Shown here piece by piece: positions 8,917 through 16,968 of a DNA stretch of 64,000 bases. The stretch is from Runella sp. MFBS21 (lineage in GTDB: Bacteria; Bacteroidota; Bacteroidia; Cytophagales; Spirosomataceae), in assembly GCF_029433105.1 (NCBI RefSeq), contig NZ_JARNTW010000004.1:270977-334976 (forward strand). The letters are read 5' to 3'. A model generated the notes under the pieces. The model saw nothing but the letters and a program-made list of their open reading frames with translations, had not been told where the DNA came from and did no database searches. Within the stretch, counting starts at the first letter, position 1. Each line of letters begins with the position of its first letter. Position numbers and translations under genes: made by a program.

Positions 8917-9357
8917 ATGATTCAGCGTTACGAAGATTTACAATCTGATGAAAAAAATCTTCGACGATTAACAGGTTTAAAGAAAGATGAGTTCAAGCAG
9001 CTTCACCAGTATTTTAAAGACGGGTGGCAGACTTATTTTTCTAACTATACTTTTGATGGTAACCCTCGCCTAAGAAGGCAATTGTCCACTCGTAAAAATA
9101 GCATATTCGCGGATTCTCAAGATGCATTGCTTTTTGTGTTGGTATATTTGAAAGGAGGGGTACCCCAAGAGCAGCTAGCACTTAGCTTTGGGATGGATCA
9201 ACCTAAGGTGAGCAAGTATCTTTCGCTTACTCAAAGGATTTTACTTAGTGTTATGGAAAAAAATCCAAACATTATTTCCAAGCGCAAACAAAAACGCCTC
9301 TTAGAAATAATAACGACTAAGTCTCATGGGGGAATGATAGCCGAGGAGGTTTCTTAG
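8917..9357 (+). CDS. N-terminal fragment of an IS5-type transposase (HTH_Tnp_4-like)
   Basis: A 146-residue frame (start ATG at 8917; an in-phase ATG at 8905 is also open). Residues about 15-115 match the helix-turn-helix that precedes the DDE nuclease in some IS5-group transposases: a LTGLKKDEF opening, then DALLFVLVYLKGGVPQEQLALSFGMDQPKVSKYL. No DDE catalytic domain follows; the frame stops at 9357 and no matching second frame continues before serine dehydratase. It may be a decayed element, the first frame of a two-frame element that lost its second, or a reused DNA-binding domain. No target duplication is evident. The frame itself is intact, which would be unusual for old debris. Confidence 0.7.
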   Translation: MIQRYEDLQSDEKNLRRLTGLKKDEFKQLHQYFKDGWQTYFSNYTFDGNPRLRRQLSTRKNSIFADSQDALLFVLVYLKGGVPQEQLALSFGMDQPKVSKYLSLTQRILLSVMEKNPNIISKRKQKRLLEIITTKSHGGMIAEEVS

Positions 9358-9400
9358 GGCTTTTTGGGGACAAAGATTTTTTTTTACTTTACCCCTACGG

Positions 9401-9440
9401 CGAGATAGTACCAAAAAGCGTATTTTTGGCTACTATCTCG
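9401..9440 (+). repeat. Long inverted repeat in the sdaA leader
   Basis: CGAGATAGTACCAAAAA (9401-9417) is mirrored by TTTTTGG-C-TACTATCTCG (9423-9440): 17 pairs with a single unpaired C and a 5-nt loop. No T tract follows. It starts 43 bp after the transposase fragment and ends 27 bp before the sdaA ATG. It could be a regulatory stem-loop of the sdaA message, an operator, or a relic of the mobile element. Confidence 0.75.
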
Positions 9441-9467
9441 CACTTGTTTATAACCTCTTTGAAACTT

Positions 9468-10850
9468 ATGCCTACTCCTAACCCAATTACTACTTCATTT
9501 TTTGATTTATTTAAAGTAGGCCCAGGGCCCTCTAGTTCGCATACAATTGGCCCTATGAAAGCCGCTTATCTTTTTAGAAAGCAGCTAGAGACAATAGCTC
9601 CAGATCTGGCACAGCAGGCTCACAAAATTCAGATACATCTTTATGGATCACTGAGCGCTACTGGCAAAGGACACAGTACTGATAGGGCTATTGTGGGAGG
9701 ATTGTTAGGATGGCAACCTCATACCTGCGACCCTAAATTGTTGAATTCTATCATGAAAACCGACCAAGATACGTATCCTGTGGTGTTTCAAGAGGTATCA
9801 GTATATGTAGGAGGGTTAGATGTGGTGTATCATAAAGGAAAAACCAATTTTCCACATCCAAATACCATGATTTTGAAATTGGTAGATATACACGGGCATG
9901 TTTTATTTGAAAGAGAGTATTATTCGATTGGAGGAGGGTTTATCCAAGAAAAGGGCCAAGCGCCCGAAGGTACACGTCAAACTCAGCCCAAATACCCTTA
10001 TTCTACTATGGAGGAATTAAAAATTCAATTGAAGCAAAGTGGCCTGACCTTAACCCAATTGATGATACAAAACGAAAAGTCACTCACGGGATTGACTGAA
10101 AAAGAGATTCTGCAAAAAATTGATCAAGTGTTGACTTTTATGCACAAGGCAGTTAAGCGGGGTATTAGAGCAAAAGGGGCATTGCCTGGTAACATTCGAC
10201 TCCAACGGAAAGCAGCTATTTTATATGAGCGAGCCAAACAACATGCCTCCACTACTGACAGCTTTTTGATATTTCTAAACGCTTATTGTTTGGCGGCTTC
10301 TGAAGAAAACGCTGCTGGGAGTATTGTGGTGACAGCACCTACCTCCGGGGCCTCGGGCGTATTTCCGGGTTTGACTTATTTGATGAAATATCATTTTCAT
10401 TATTCTCCCCAAAAAATGCGTGACGGAATGCTGGCAGCGGCAGCAGTGGGTTTTTTGGTGAAACACAATGCCAGTATATCAGGTGCTGAAATGGGGTGCA
10501 TGGGCGAAATCGGAACCGCTTCGGCTATGGGTGCTGCTATGCTGACCTATGCAGCTGGAGGCAATATGGCTCAGGTAGAAGCTGCCGCCGAAATCGGTAT
10601 TGAACATCATTTGGGGATGACTTGTGACCCTATCGGAGGATATGTGCAGATTCCGTGTATCGAACGCAACGCCATGGGGGCAGCCAAAGCTTACAATGCC
10701 TACTTATTGGCCATGACCATTGAGCCAGAGATGCAAAAAATTTCTTTCGATAGCGTTATTAAAGTAATGCGAGCCACAGGGCGTGATATGTCAAAAAAAT
10801 ACAAAGAAACCTCAGAGGCAGGTTTGGCATTGAGTATGACAGAATGCTGA
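9468..10850 (+). CDS. sdaA: L-serine ammonia-lyase (iron-sulfur serine dehydratase)
   Basis: A 460-residue single-chain enzyme that converts L-serine to pyruvate and ammonia in the cytosol. The N-terminal beta domain carries the SSSHTIGPMKAA motif near residue 22. The C-terminal alpha domain carries TAPTSGASGVFPG and the three cysteines in GCMGEIG, GMTCDPIGG and IPCIERNA, which bind the [4Fe-4S] cluster in this family. Length fits the fused beta-alpha form. The ATG at 9468 is chosen; the frame is open to a TTG at 9426, but that lies inside the inverted repeat. It is convergent with the next gene, with only 4 bp between the two stop codons and no terminator. Confidence 0.96.
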   Translation: MPTPNPITTSFFDLFKVGPGPSSSHTIGPMKAAYLFRKQLETIAPDLAQQAHKIQIHLYGSLSATGKGHSTDRAIVGGLLGWQPHTCDPKLLNSIMKTDQDTYPVVFQEVSVYVGGLDVVYHKGKTNFPHPNTMILKLVDIHGHVLFEREYYSIGGGFIQEKGQAPEGTRQTQPKYPYSTMEELKIQLKQSGLTLTQLMIQNEKSLTGLTEKEILQKIDQVLTFMHKAVKRGIRAKGALPGNIRLQRKAAILYERAKQHASTTDSFLIFLNAYCLAASEENAAGSIVVTAPTSGASGVFPGLTYLMKYHFHYSPQKMRDGMLAAAAVGFLVKHNASISGAEMGCMGEIGTASAMGAAMLTYAAGGNMAQVEAAAEIGIEHHLGMTCDPIGGYVQIPCIERNAMGAAKAYNAYLLAMTIEPEMQKISFDSVIKVMRATGRDMSKKYKETSEAGLALSMTEC

Positions 10851-10854
10851 TTGG

Positions 10855-12291
10855 TCATTTACTGTTGGCATAAGAAGGTGTGATGCGCTTATAAATACCT
10901 TTCCATGAGGTTTTTTGATATTGTTTACCGATTTCGGGTAAGCGCGTAAACAATTGAGGCATCATTTGCTCCTTATCAATAATATAGGTAGGAGGGTCTG
11001 CTACAAACTTATCAAAAATGCTAATGACACTTTCATAGCTATTGAGATTTTCAAAATCCTTGCGAGCCAGTTCCCAGTTGATATAAGGCGTTGCAGGGAA
11101 ATTGTTGGAGTATTCGCCCTCATCATCTCCGATCACCAATATCTTTTGCTGGGTGATTTCGGCGGGTAAGAGGGCTTTCTTTGTGCGCAAATTCTCTAAT
11201 CGAACGGATTGATTCAACAAAATTGGCTTTTCCAACAAAGACGATTGGTACCTGAAAAAAGCGATGGTCAAAAACACCACAATGAAAAGAATCTCAGAAA
11301 GCAGGTAACGCTTCATGAGCAAAAAGAAGTTGACTGAGAAAAAAGCCAATGGAGGTATAAAAATCACGAATTGCATGGGAGCCACAAAAGGCATTAGCCC
11401 GATGGAAATGATTGCTACAATAAACCACAACACCATAATCTGCTGACAACGGCTCTGATAATTGATAAACCGAGGATACCCAATGGTTTGAAAAAAACCT
11501 AGTCCTCCCAATAAAATAATCCCTCCCATGGTACTAAATACGGCCAAAAAATCACTCAAATAATAGCGGTGTGTCCGAAAAGCAGAAGTAAGTAAGTTTT
11601 GACTAAGATCGTCGAGGGAATCTTTGAAAAAGAACAACAATATGACGAGTACAATCGGAAATACATATCCAAAAAATGCAAGGGTATGTTGGCGAAAATT
11701 ACTTCCTGTGTATAAAAGCAAGGAGGCAAATGCCCAAAGTGAAAAAAGCCCCATCGGCAAATAAAACAAAGTCGCCACACTTAGATAAAACCCCAGCTCA
11801 AACACTTCATCGGTGACACCATCGCGTTGCATTTGGCGGATAAGTGTACCAAATGCAAACAAAACAAAGGTGGTAGCCATTAGCACTGGAGAAAGCGTAC
11901 TACAGTCAAAAGATACGTTGATAAAAAGCACGTACAAAATCCCTGGCACGTAATTGCGCTCCGTAAAAAGCTGTCTCTCTCCCGATATATAGTTGAAATA
12001 AACTGCTTGAATGATGATAATGATATTGGCAATGGTACGGTGGGCGCTAGGAGAGCGTCCAAAGAGTTCGTCCACACCCCAATAGACCAAGGCAGACAGA
12101 GGACTAAGGTTGTCCCACACATCTCGGTACAACATAAAACCCTGCCCCATTTTTTCTCCCACCAACATCCATTGAAGTTCGGGTACGAGTAGTTCGGGGG
12201 GTGAGATATAAAAAGGAAACTGAAGAATCACCAAAACGATGATGAGACTCAGGATTTGATAAGGAGCATTGACTCTAAAAAAACTCAACAT
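10855..12291 (-). CDS. DUF6427-like polytopic membrane protein
   Basis: A 478-residue inner-membrane protein with roughly eleven to twelve hydrophobic segments between residues 10 and 345 and a soluble tail of about 110 residues. The N-terminus with a YRDVWDNLSPLSALVYWG loop is typical of a Bacteroidota family recorded as DUF6427; the loop after the first segment resembles those of GT-C glycosyltransferases, where an early acidic loop is catalytic, but no activity is shown. It lies downstream of guaA on the same strand, but a strong terminator separates the two, so it is likely read only by read-through or its own promoter. Confidence 0.75.
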   Translation of the reverse strand: MLSFFRVNAPYQILSLIIVLVILQFPFYISPPELLVPELQWMLVGEKMGQGFMLYRDVWDNLSPLSALVYWGVDELFGRSPSAHRTIANIIIIIQAVYFNYISGERQLFTERNYVPGILYVLFINVSFDCSTLSPVLMATTFVLFAFGTLIRQMQRDGVTDEVFELGFYLSVATLFYLPMGLFSLWAFASLLLYTGSNFRQHTLAFFGYVFPIVLVILLFFFKDSLDDLSQNLLTSAFRTHRYYLSDFLAVFSTMGGIILLGGLGFFQTIGYPRFINYQSRCQQIMVLWFIVAIISIGLMPFVAPMQFVIFIPPLAFFSVNFFLLMKRYLLSEILFIVVFLTIAFFRYQSSLLEKPILLNQSVRLENLRTKKALLPAEITQQKILVIGDDEGEYSNNFPATPYINWELARKDFENLNSYESVISIFDKFVADPPTYIIDKEQMMPQLFTRLPEIGKQYQKTSWKGIYKRITPSYANSK

Positions 12292-12305
12292 TATCTATAC
12301 AATGG

Positions 12306-12338
12306 AAAAAAGTAGTGAATACCTGCTGTATTCACTAC
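12306..12338 (-). terminator. Terminator after guaA
   Basis: An 11-bp perfect stem GTAGTGAATAC/GTATTCACTAC with a 5-nt loop (12312-12338). Read on the minus strand it is followed by six T (12306-12311). It ends the guaA transcript 34 bp after its stop. Confidence 0.9.
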
Positions 12339-12371
12339 CTATGATGCCGTCTTGGGTGAGGCGTTTTTATT

Positions 12372-13898
12372 TTATTCCCATTCGATAGTAGCCGGTGGTT
12401 TGGATGAAATATCATACACCACCCGATTGACTCCCTTCACCCGATTGATGATTTCGTTGGAAACATCTGCCAAAAACTCATAAGGAAGATGTGCCCAGTC
12501 GGCTGTCATACCATCTACCGAGGTTACGGCCCTGAGTGCTACCACTCGTTCGTAGGTACGTTCGTCGCCCATTACTCCCACACTTTGAATAGGGAGCAAC
12601 ATCGCGCCTGCTTGCCATACTTGATCATATAGACCTCTGTTTTTGAGACCATTGATAAAAATGGCATCAACTTCTTGTAAAATAGCTACTTTTTCGGCGG
12701 TGATATCCCCCAAAATCCGAATCGCCAAACCAGGTCCCGGAAAAGGATGACGCTTCAAAATATTTTCAGTAATACCGAGGGTTTTGCCTACCGCTCTTAC
12801 TTCGTCTTTGAAAAGGGTATTGAGTGGCTCTACCACTTTTAGTTTCATAAAATCAGGAAGCCCGCCTACATTGTGGTGAGACTTGATGGTCGCCGACGGC
12901 CCTTTGACCGATACCGACTCTATGACATCTGGGTAAATAGTGCCTTGACCGAGCCATTTTACGTCTTCAATAAGATGCGCTTCTTGGTCAAATACATCAA
13001 TGAATGTTTTACCAATGGCTTTCCGTTTGGCTTCGGGGTCGCTAAGGCCAGCAAGTTCAGTATAAAACTGTTCTTTGGCATCTACTCCTTTGATGTTAAG
13101 CCCCATATCTTGGTATGAGTGCAATACACTTTCGTATTCGTCCTTTCGCAGAAGACCATTGTCAACAAAAATACAGTACAGGTTTTTGCCAATAGCATGA
13201 TGAACCAAGGTAGCGGCTACCGTAGAGTCTACTCCGCCCGACAGTGCCATCACTACTTTGTCGTCGCCTAGTTTTTGTTTCAATTCATTGATGGTGCTTT
13301 CTACAAAAGAAGCAGAAGTCCAGTTTTGGGAGCAGCCACAAATACCTACCACAAAATTTTTGAGGATAGACTTGCCTTCCGTAGAGTGAGTCACTTCAGG
13401 GTGAAACTGAATCCCGTAGGTCTGTTCATCTTTGAGCTTGAAGGCCGCTACTTTTACAGAATCTGTAGAACCAATCAACTCAAAATTGTCAGGTATTTGA
13501 GTGATTGTATCCCCATGAGACATCCATACTTGGGTGTTGGCCGATACCCCGTCGAGCAGTGCCGAGCTTACATCATGACTAAGCATAGCACGACCATATT
13601 CGCGGTGCTTGGAGGCATTGACTTGTCCGCCGAGGGTATATGCCATCAGCTGGGCTCCATAGCATACTCCCAACAAAGGCAACTTTCCTCTAAAAAGGCT
13701 TAAGTCAACCCGTGGCGAATCTTCGTCACGCACCGAGCAAGGACTTCCAGAGAGAATAACTCCTTTGATATTGGACGTAATTTCGGGAATTTTGTTGAAG
13801 GGATGAATTTCGCAGTAAATGTTCAGTTCGCGGACGCGTCTAGCGATGAGTTGGGTATATTGCGAACCGAAATCAAGAATCAAGATTTGTTCGGTCAT
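12372..13898 (-). CDS. guaA: GMP synthase (glutamine-hydrolysing)
   Basis: A 508-residue enzyme that makes GMP from XMP, ATP and glutamine, the last step of guanine nucleotide synthesis. The class I glutamine amidotransferase domain is N-terminal, with the nucleophile in GVCYGAQ (C79) and the His/Glu pair in FHPEV. The ATP pyrophosphatase domain has the PP-loop [11 protein letters not shown] near residue 220. The C-terminal dimerisation domain ends with the conserved PPATIEWE. The ATG at 13898 ([14 protein letters not shown]) is preferred to an in-frame ATG seven codons upstream because a TAACTTTG box lies close upstream. Divergent from thrC. Confidence 0.98.
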   Translation of the reverse strand: MTEQILILDFGSQYTQLIARRVRELNIYCEIHPFNKIPEITSNIKGVILSGSPCSVRDEDSPRVDLSLFRGKLPLLGVCYGAQLMAYTLGGQVNASKHREYGRAMLSHDVSSALLDGVSANTQVWMSHGDTITQIPDNFELIGSTDSVKVAAFKLKDEQTYGIQFHPEVTHSTEGKSILKNFVVGICGCSQNWTSASFVESTINELKQKLGDDKVVMALSGGVDSTVAATLVHHAIGKNLYCIFVDNGLLRKDEYESVLHSYQDMGLNIKGVDAKEQFYTELAGLSDPEAKRKAIGKTFIDVFDQEAHLIEDVKWLGQGTIYPDVIESVSVKGPSATIKSHHNVGGLPDFMKLKVVEPLNTLFKDEVRAVGKTLGITENILKRHPFPGPGLAIRILGDITAEKVAILQEVDAIFINGLKNRGLYDQVWQAGAMLLPIQSVGVMGDERTYERVVALRAVTSVDGMTADWAHLPYEFLADVSNEIINRVKGVNRVVYDISSKPPATIEWE

Positions 13899-13916
13899 AG
13901 ACGTATTTCTAAGATG

Positions 13917-13924
13917 CAAAGTTA
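13917..13924 (-). promoter_or_regulatory. Promoter -7 box for guaA
   Basis: TAACTTTG on the minus strand matches the Bacteroidota -7 consensus TAnnTTTG, 19 bp ahead of the chosen guaA ATG, which implies a very short 5' leader. I found no clear -33 TTTG at the usual distance. Confidence 0.55.
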
Positions 13925-14146
13925 CAAAAGACCTACGAAATACAGTATCACTATTAACAAAAAGGTTTGAAAGATACCTAACAAACTCCGTAGGACGTAT
14001 ACCAAGGGGACTACTGATTATCCAAAATCGTTTTATTATTCTTCAAAATCAAGTTTTTATAACGCTAAAACCTAGTATTGACCAAATAAACTACCCAATT
14101 TGGGTAAGGTATTCGTGGGTCTAGAAGAGGTAAAATTGGGTAAGTA

Positions 14147-14178
14147 CTTGCATAGAGCATATGCGACACGTAATTTTG
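14147..14178 (+). promoter_or_regulatory. Promoter for thrC
   Basis: TAATTTTG at 14171-14178 fits the TAnnTTTG -7 box, with CTTG at 14147-14150 as the -33 element and a 20-bp spacer. The thrC ATG is 37 bp downstream. The rest of the guaA-thrC interval (13925-14146) has no gene; it holds an ACCCAATTTGGGT palindrome (14093-14105) and a repeat of TTGGGTAAG. Confidence 0.6.
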
Positions 14179-14215
14179 ACCTTTTAAGTTCGCACGTTTT
14201 ACGCAATACCCACTG

Positions 14216-15517
14216 ATGATTTTATACAGCACCAAAAATCAAAACCTCAAAGCTACGCTCGAAGAAGCGGTTTTTCGCAGCTTACCTCCCGACAACGGCC
14301 TTTATATGCCAGAGGTGATTCCGACGGTTTCGGAAGCATTCCTTGAAAATATTGACAAATTAAGTTTCAATGAAATTGCTTTCGAAGTTTCCAAAGCCCT
14401 CCTTAGCGACGATATTTCTGACGCAGATATACGAATGATTGTGGAGCGGGCTTTTGATTTTGATGCGCCCGTAGTGTCGGTGGAGCCGCATATGCATTGC
14501 TTGGAGCTATTTCATGGGCCTTCGATGGCTTTCAAAGATTTTGGGGCGAGATTTATGGCATCTTTGATGTCTTATTTTTTGGTAAAATCTCAGAAAGAAA
14601 TTCGGATTTTGGTGGCTACCTCTGGCGATACAGGCGGAGCGGTAGCACAAGGGTTTCACAATGTGCCGGGTATTAATGTCACCATTTTATACCCGAGTGG
14701 TAAGGTAAGTGATATTCAAGAAAAACAACTGACCACATTGGGAGGAAATGTGACGGCATTGGAAGTGAATGGTACTTTTGATGATTGTCAGGCTTTGGTC
14801 AAAAAGGCTTTTTTGGACGCTGACCTCAATCGGAAATACAATCTAGCTTCAGCCAATTCCATTAATATCTCACGGTTGATTCCCCAGTCTTTTTATTATT
14901 TTAGAGCCTATGCTCAGGTCAAACATTTAGGATTGCCCGTCGTGTTTTCGGTCCCAAGCGGCAATTTTGGAAATCTTAGTGCGGGGCTGTTGGCGTACCG
15001 CATGGGCTTACCAGTGTCACATTTTATTGCTACCACCAATCGCAACAATGTAGTGCCTAACTATCTAGAAACAGGAAATTATCATCCTATACCTTCGGTA
15101 GAGACCATCTCCAACGCCATGGACGTGGGCAATCCAAGTAATTTTGTCCGTATGACTCGTTTTTTTAGTGATGACTGGGAGCAGGTTAAAAACGATATTT
15201 CTGGTTTTTGGTTTGATGATAAACAAACCAAGACAGCCATGCGAGAAGTACGTGACCGCACGGGCTACTTGATGTGCCCCCATACAGCGGTGGCTTATCT
15301 GGGTCTGAAAGAATACATGAATCTCACTAAACAAGAAGTAACGGGGGTATTTTTGTCTACGGCACATTATGCCAAATTTTTGGATGTAGTGGAAGGTGCT
15401 TTGGGGACAAAAGACGTAGAAATACCTTTGAGATTGTCGGAACTCTTGAGCAAAACAAAAGAAGCTATTCCGATGAGTACTGACTTTGAGGATTTTAAGT
15501 CATATTTACTTTCCTAA
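14216..15517 (+). CDS. thrC: Threonine synthase
   Basis: A 433-residue PLP enzyme that converts O-phosphohomoserine to threonine. The PLP lysine is K107 in FKDFGARF; the phosphate-binding SGDTGGAVAQGF loop follows at about 142-153. Length and motifs fit the long fungal/bacterial ThrC type. The ATG at 14216 sits 37 bp after a clear promoter. The next gene starts one base after its stop, so the two are co-transcribed. Homoserine pathway partners (thrA, thrB) often precede thrC but here it has its own promoter and the upstream neighbour is divergent guaA, so they must lie elsewhere. Confidence 0.97.
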   Translation: MILYSTKNQNLKATLEEAVFRSLPPDNGLYMPEVIPTVSEAFLENIDKLSFNEIAFEVSKALLSDDISDADIRMIVERAFDFDAPVVSVEPHMHCLELFHGPSMAFKDFGARFMASLMSYFLVKSQKEIRILVATSGDTGGAVAQGFHNVPGINVTILYPSGKVSDIQEKQLTTLGGNVTALEVNGTFDDCQALVKKAFLDADLNRKYNLASANSINISRLIPQSFYYFRAYAQVKHLGLPVVFSVPSGNFGNLSAGLLAYRMGLPVSHFIATTNRNNVVPNYLETGNYHPIPSVETISNAMDVGNPSNFVRMTRFFSDDWEQVKNDISGFWFDDKQTKTAMREVRDRTGYLMCPHTAVAYLGLKEYMNLTKQEVTGVFLSTAHYAKFLDVVEGALGTKDVEIPLRLSELLSKTKEAIPMSTDFEDFKSYLLS

Positions 15518-15518
15518 A

Positions 15519-15980
15519 ATGCAACTTGTAGTAGCTCGGACGTCGCAGCATTATTTGGCAGCCATAGGTCTTTTTAAAGAATATGCCCAAGGATTAGGGA
15601 TTGATCTGCAATTCCAAAAATTTGATGAAGAGCTACAAATTTTACCTATCATGTATGGCCCTCCCCAAGGCGAGCTTTGGCTTTTAGGTAAAGAACCTGA
15701 GTGGGTCGGGTGCGCTGCTTTGCGTCAATTGTCGCCTCAAGTGTGTGAGTTAAAGAGAATGTTTATCGTTTCCTCTTATCGAGGACAAGGCTGGGCCGAC
15801 AAAATGATGATAGAGGCTTTGGAAACCGCTCGTCATCTAGGCTACACCTATATGCGGCTCGATAGCTTGCGCCGATTGGAGGCGGCGGTCAGATTGTATC
15901 GTCGATATGGTTTTGAGGAAATCCCGCCTTACAACTACAATCCCGAACCCGACGTGGTGTATTTTGAGAAAAAGCTGTAG
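15519..15980 (+). CDS. GNAT-family N-acetyltransferase
   Basis: A 153-residue GNAT-fold protein. The acetyl-CoA binding segment is RMFIVSSYRGQGWADKMMIEAL (split here as a beta-4 strand followed by the R/Q-x-x-G-x-G/A loop), and the C-terminal LRRLEAAVRLYRRYGFEEIPPY motif is typical of small-molecule GNATs. The ATG at 15519 starts one base after the thrC TAA, which indicates translational coupling; a frame extension inside thrC is open but unlikely. The substrate is unknown. Being coupled to thrC hints at an amino-acid-like substrate, but this is only positional inference. Confidence 0.85.
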   Translation: MQLVVARTSQHYLAAIGLFKEYAQGLGIDLQFQKFDEELQILPIMYGPPQGELWLLGKEPEWVGCAALRQLSPQVCELKRMFIVSSYRGQGWADKMMIEALETARHLGYTYMRLDSLRRLEAAVRLYRRYGFEEIPPYNYNPEPDVVYFEKKL

Positions 15981-15991
15981 GATATCTATTG

Positions 15992-16052
15992 AAAGAGCAA
16001 AGGAATCGCGCTTTTGCTCTTTGTGCTTTTAAGAAGCAAAAAGGTGCTTCTT
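15992..16052 (+). terminator. Tandem hairpins after the thrC operon
   Basis: Stem AAAGAGCAAA (15992-16001) pairs with TTTGCTCTTT (16013-16022) and is followed by a T-rich stretch; a second hairpin, AAGAAGCA/TGCTTCTT (16031-16038 with 16045-16052), follows directly. Confidence 0.7.
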
Positions 16053-16117
16053 GATTTACCTGTCATCCCCAAAAATCTCCATTTATTTTGCCTTTGTACC
16101 GTTGGTAGTAAAAAATA

Positions 16118-16148
16118 TTTTATTACCTTGCATTACATAGTACCTTTG
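16118..16148 (+). promoter_or_regulatory. Promoter for the PspC cassette
   Basis: TACCTTTG at 16141-16148 fits the TAnnTTTG -7 box; 19 bp upstream lies TTTT, a poor -33 element. The pspC-like gene starts 66 bp downstream. Confidence 0.45.
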
Positions 16149-16214
16149 AATCAACAATGAAGCAATTATCAATTTTGACTCAACCAACAAATCACGTTTT
16201 TAAATTATAAAGTC

Positions 16215-16754
16215 ATGAACAACAAACCATTGCGTCGTATTCAGAGTGAGGCTGTTTTGGGTGGTGTAGCCGCCGGCCTTGCTGATTATTTTGGTATGGA
16301 CAAAGCCCTGATGCGGGTTATTTTTGTAGTACTGATGATTTTTGCAAAAGGTTTTCCCGCTATTTTGATATACATCATTTTATGGGCAGCCCTGCCTAAA
16401 GGGGAGCCTACTACGACCGCAACGTGGGACTACACAGAGCCTAATCAGCCCAAAAGAGATTACAATAAGGGAGCTGAGATTGTAGGTTACGTTTTACTCC
16501 TTATTGGTGGATTCATGTTGTTTGATCGGTTGTTTTACTGGATGCACCTCCAAAAATTCTTGCCGGCGGCATTACTCATTGGAGTAGGTTTGTTTTTGAT
16601 TCTTCGTGCCAATAACAAACCACAATCGTCTATCAATAACTCAGACCGAGCTACCCCTTCATGGACTGATTCGGCTCCTATCAATGATTGGCAGCCTCCT
16701 AAATCTTCGGAATCTTCGCAAAGTACTTCCGAATCTGACGAGCCTAAGGTTTAA
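16215..16754 (+). CDS. PspC-domain envelope stress protein
   Basis: A 179-residue inner-membrane protein. Residues about 4-62 are a PspC domain: LRRIQSEAVLGGVAAGLADYFGMDKALMRVIF, then a hydrophobic helix ending in LWAALPKGE. Two further hydrophobic segments (about 93-130) have the WxxLxxFLPAALLIG pattern of the LiaI/LiaF transmembrane region, and the tail is Ser/Pro/Asn-rich. In enterobacteria PspC belongs to the phage-shock response to membrane damage; in Bacteroidota PspC proteins are less studied. It starts a three-gene run with the two LiaF-like genes downstream, so a shared role in sensing envelope stress is inferred. Confidence 0.85.
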   Translation: MNNKPLRRIQSEAVLGGVAAGLADYFGMDKALMRVIFVVLMIFAKGFPAILIYIILWAALPKGEPTTTATWDYTEPNQPKRDYNKGAEIVGYVLLLIGGFMLFDRLFYWMHLQKFLPAALLIGVGLFLILRANNKPQSSINNSDRATPSWTDSAPINDWQPPKSSESSQSTSESDEPKV

Positions 16755-16786
16755 CAAAGAACTATTTACCTATAACCATTACAACC

Positions 16787-16957
16787 ATGAATTATCAAAG
16801 CACTTTTTGGGGAGCTATCCTCGTACTCATCGGTGGTCTTTTGCTCATGCGTGAGCTTTTCGACTGGTTTGATTTTGAACGCTTTTTTTGGCCAGTATTA
16901 TTTATTGTAGGCGGGGCGTTGCTGATTTTTAAAGATAAACTTAAGAAAATATCCTAA
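16787..16957 (+). CDS. 56-residue LiaI/LiaF-like membrane protein
   Basis: A small frame of 56 residues, starting MNYQSTFWGAILVLIGG and ending in KDKLKKIS. It has two hydrophobic segments (about 7-21 and 33-48) around an acidic aromatic turn (FDWFDFERFFWPVLF). This is the same pattern as the N-terminus of the next gene (FWGAILLGLG...FWPVLLILAG), so it is a stand-alone copy of the LiaI-LiaF-like transmembrane domain (DUF5668 type). It lies 32 bp after the PspC gene and 11 bp before the LiaF-like gene on the same strand, which supports it as a real operon member. Function unknown. Confidence 0.8.
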   Translation: MNYQSTFWGAILVLIGGLLLMRELFDWFDFERFFWPVLFIVGGALLIFKDKLKKIS

Positions 16958-16968
16958 CTCACTGAGCC

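Noticed and set aside
13819-14124. Plus-strand frame across the guaA start and the intergenic region
   Set aside because: Overlaps guaA antisense and has no recognisable features.
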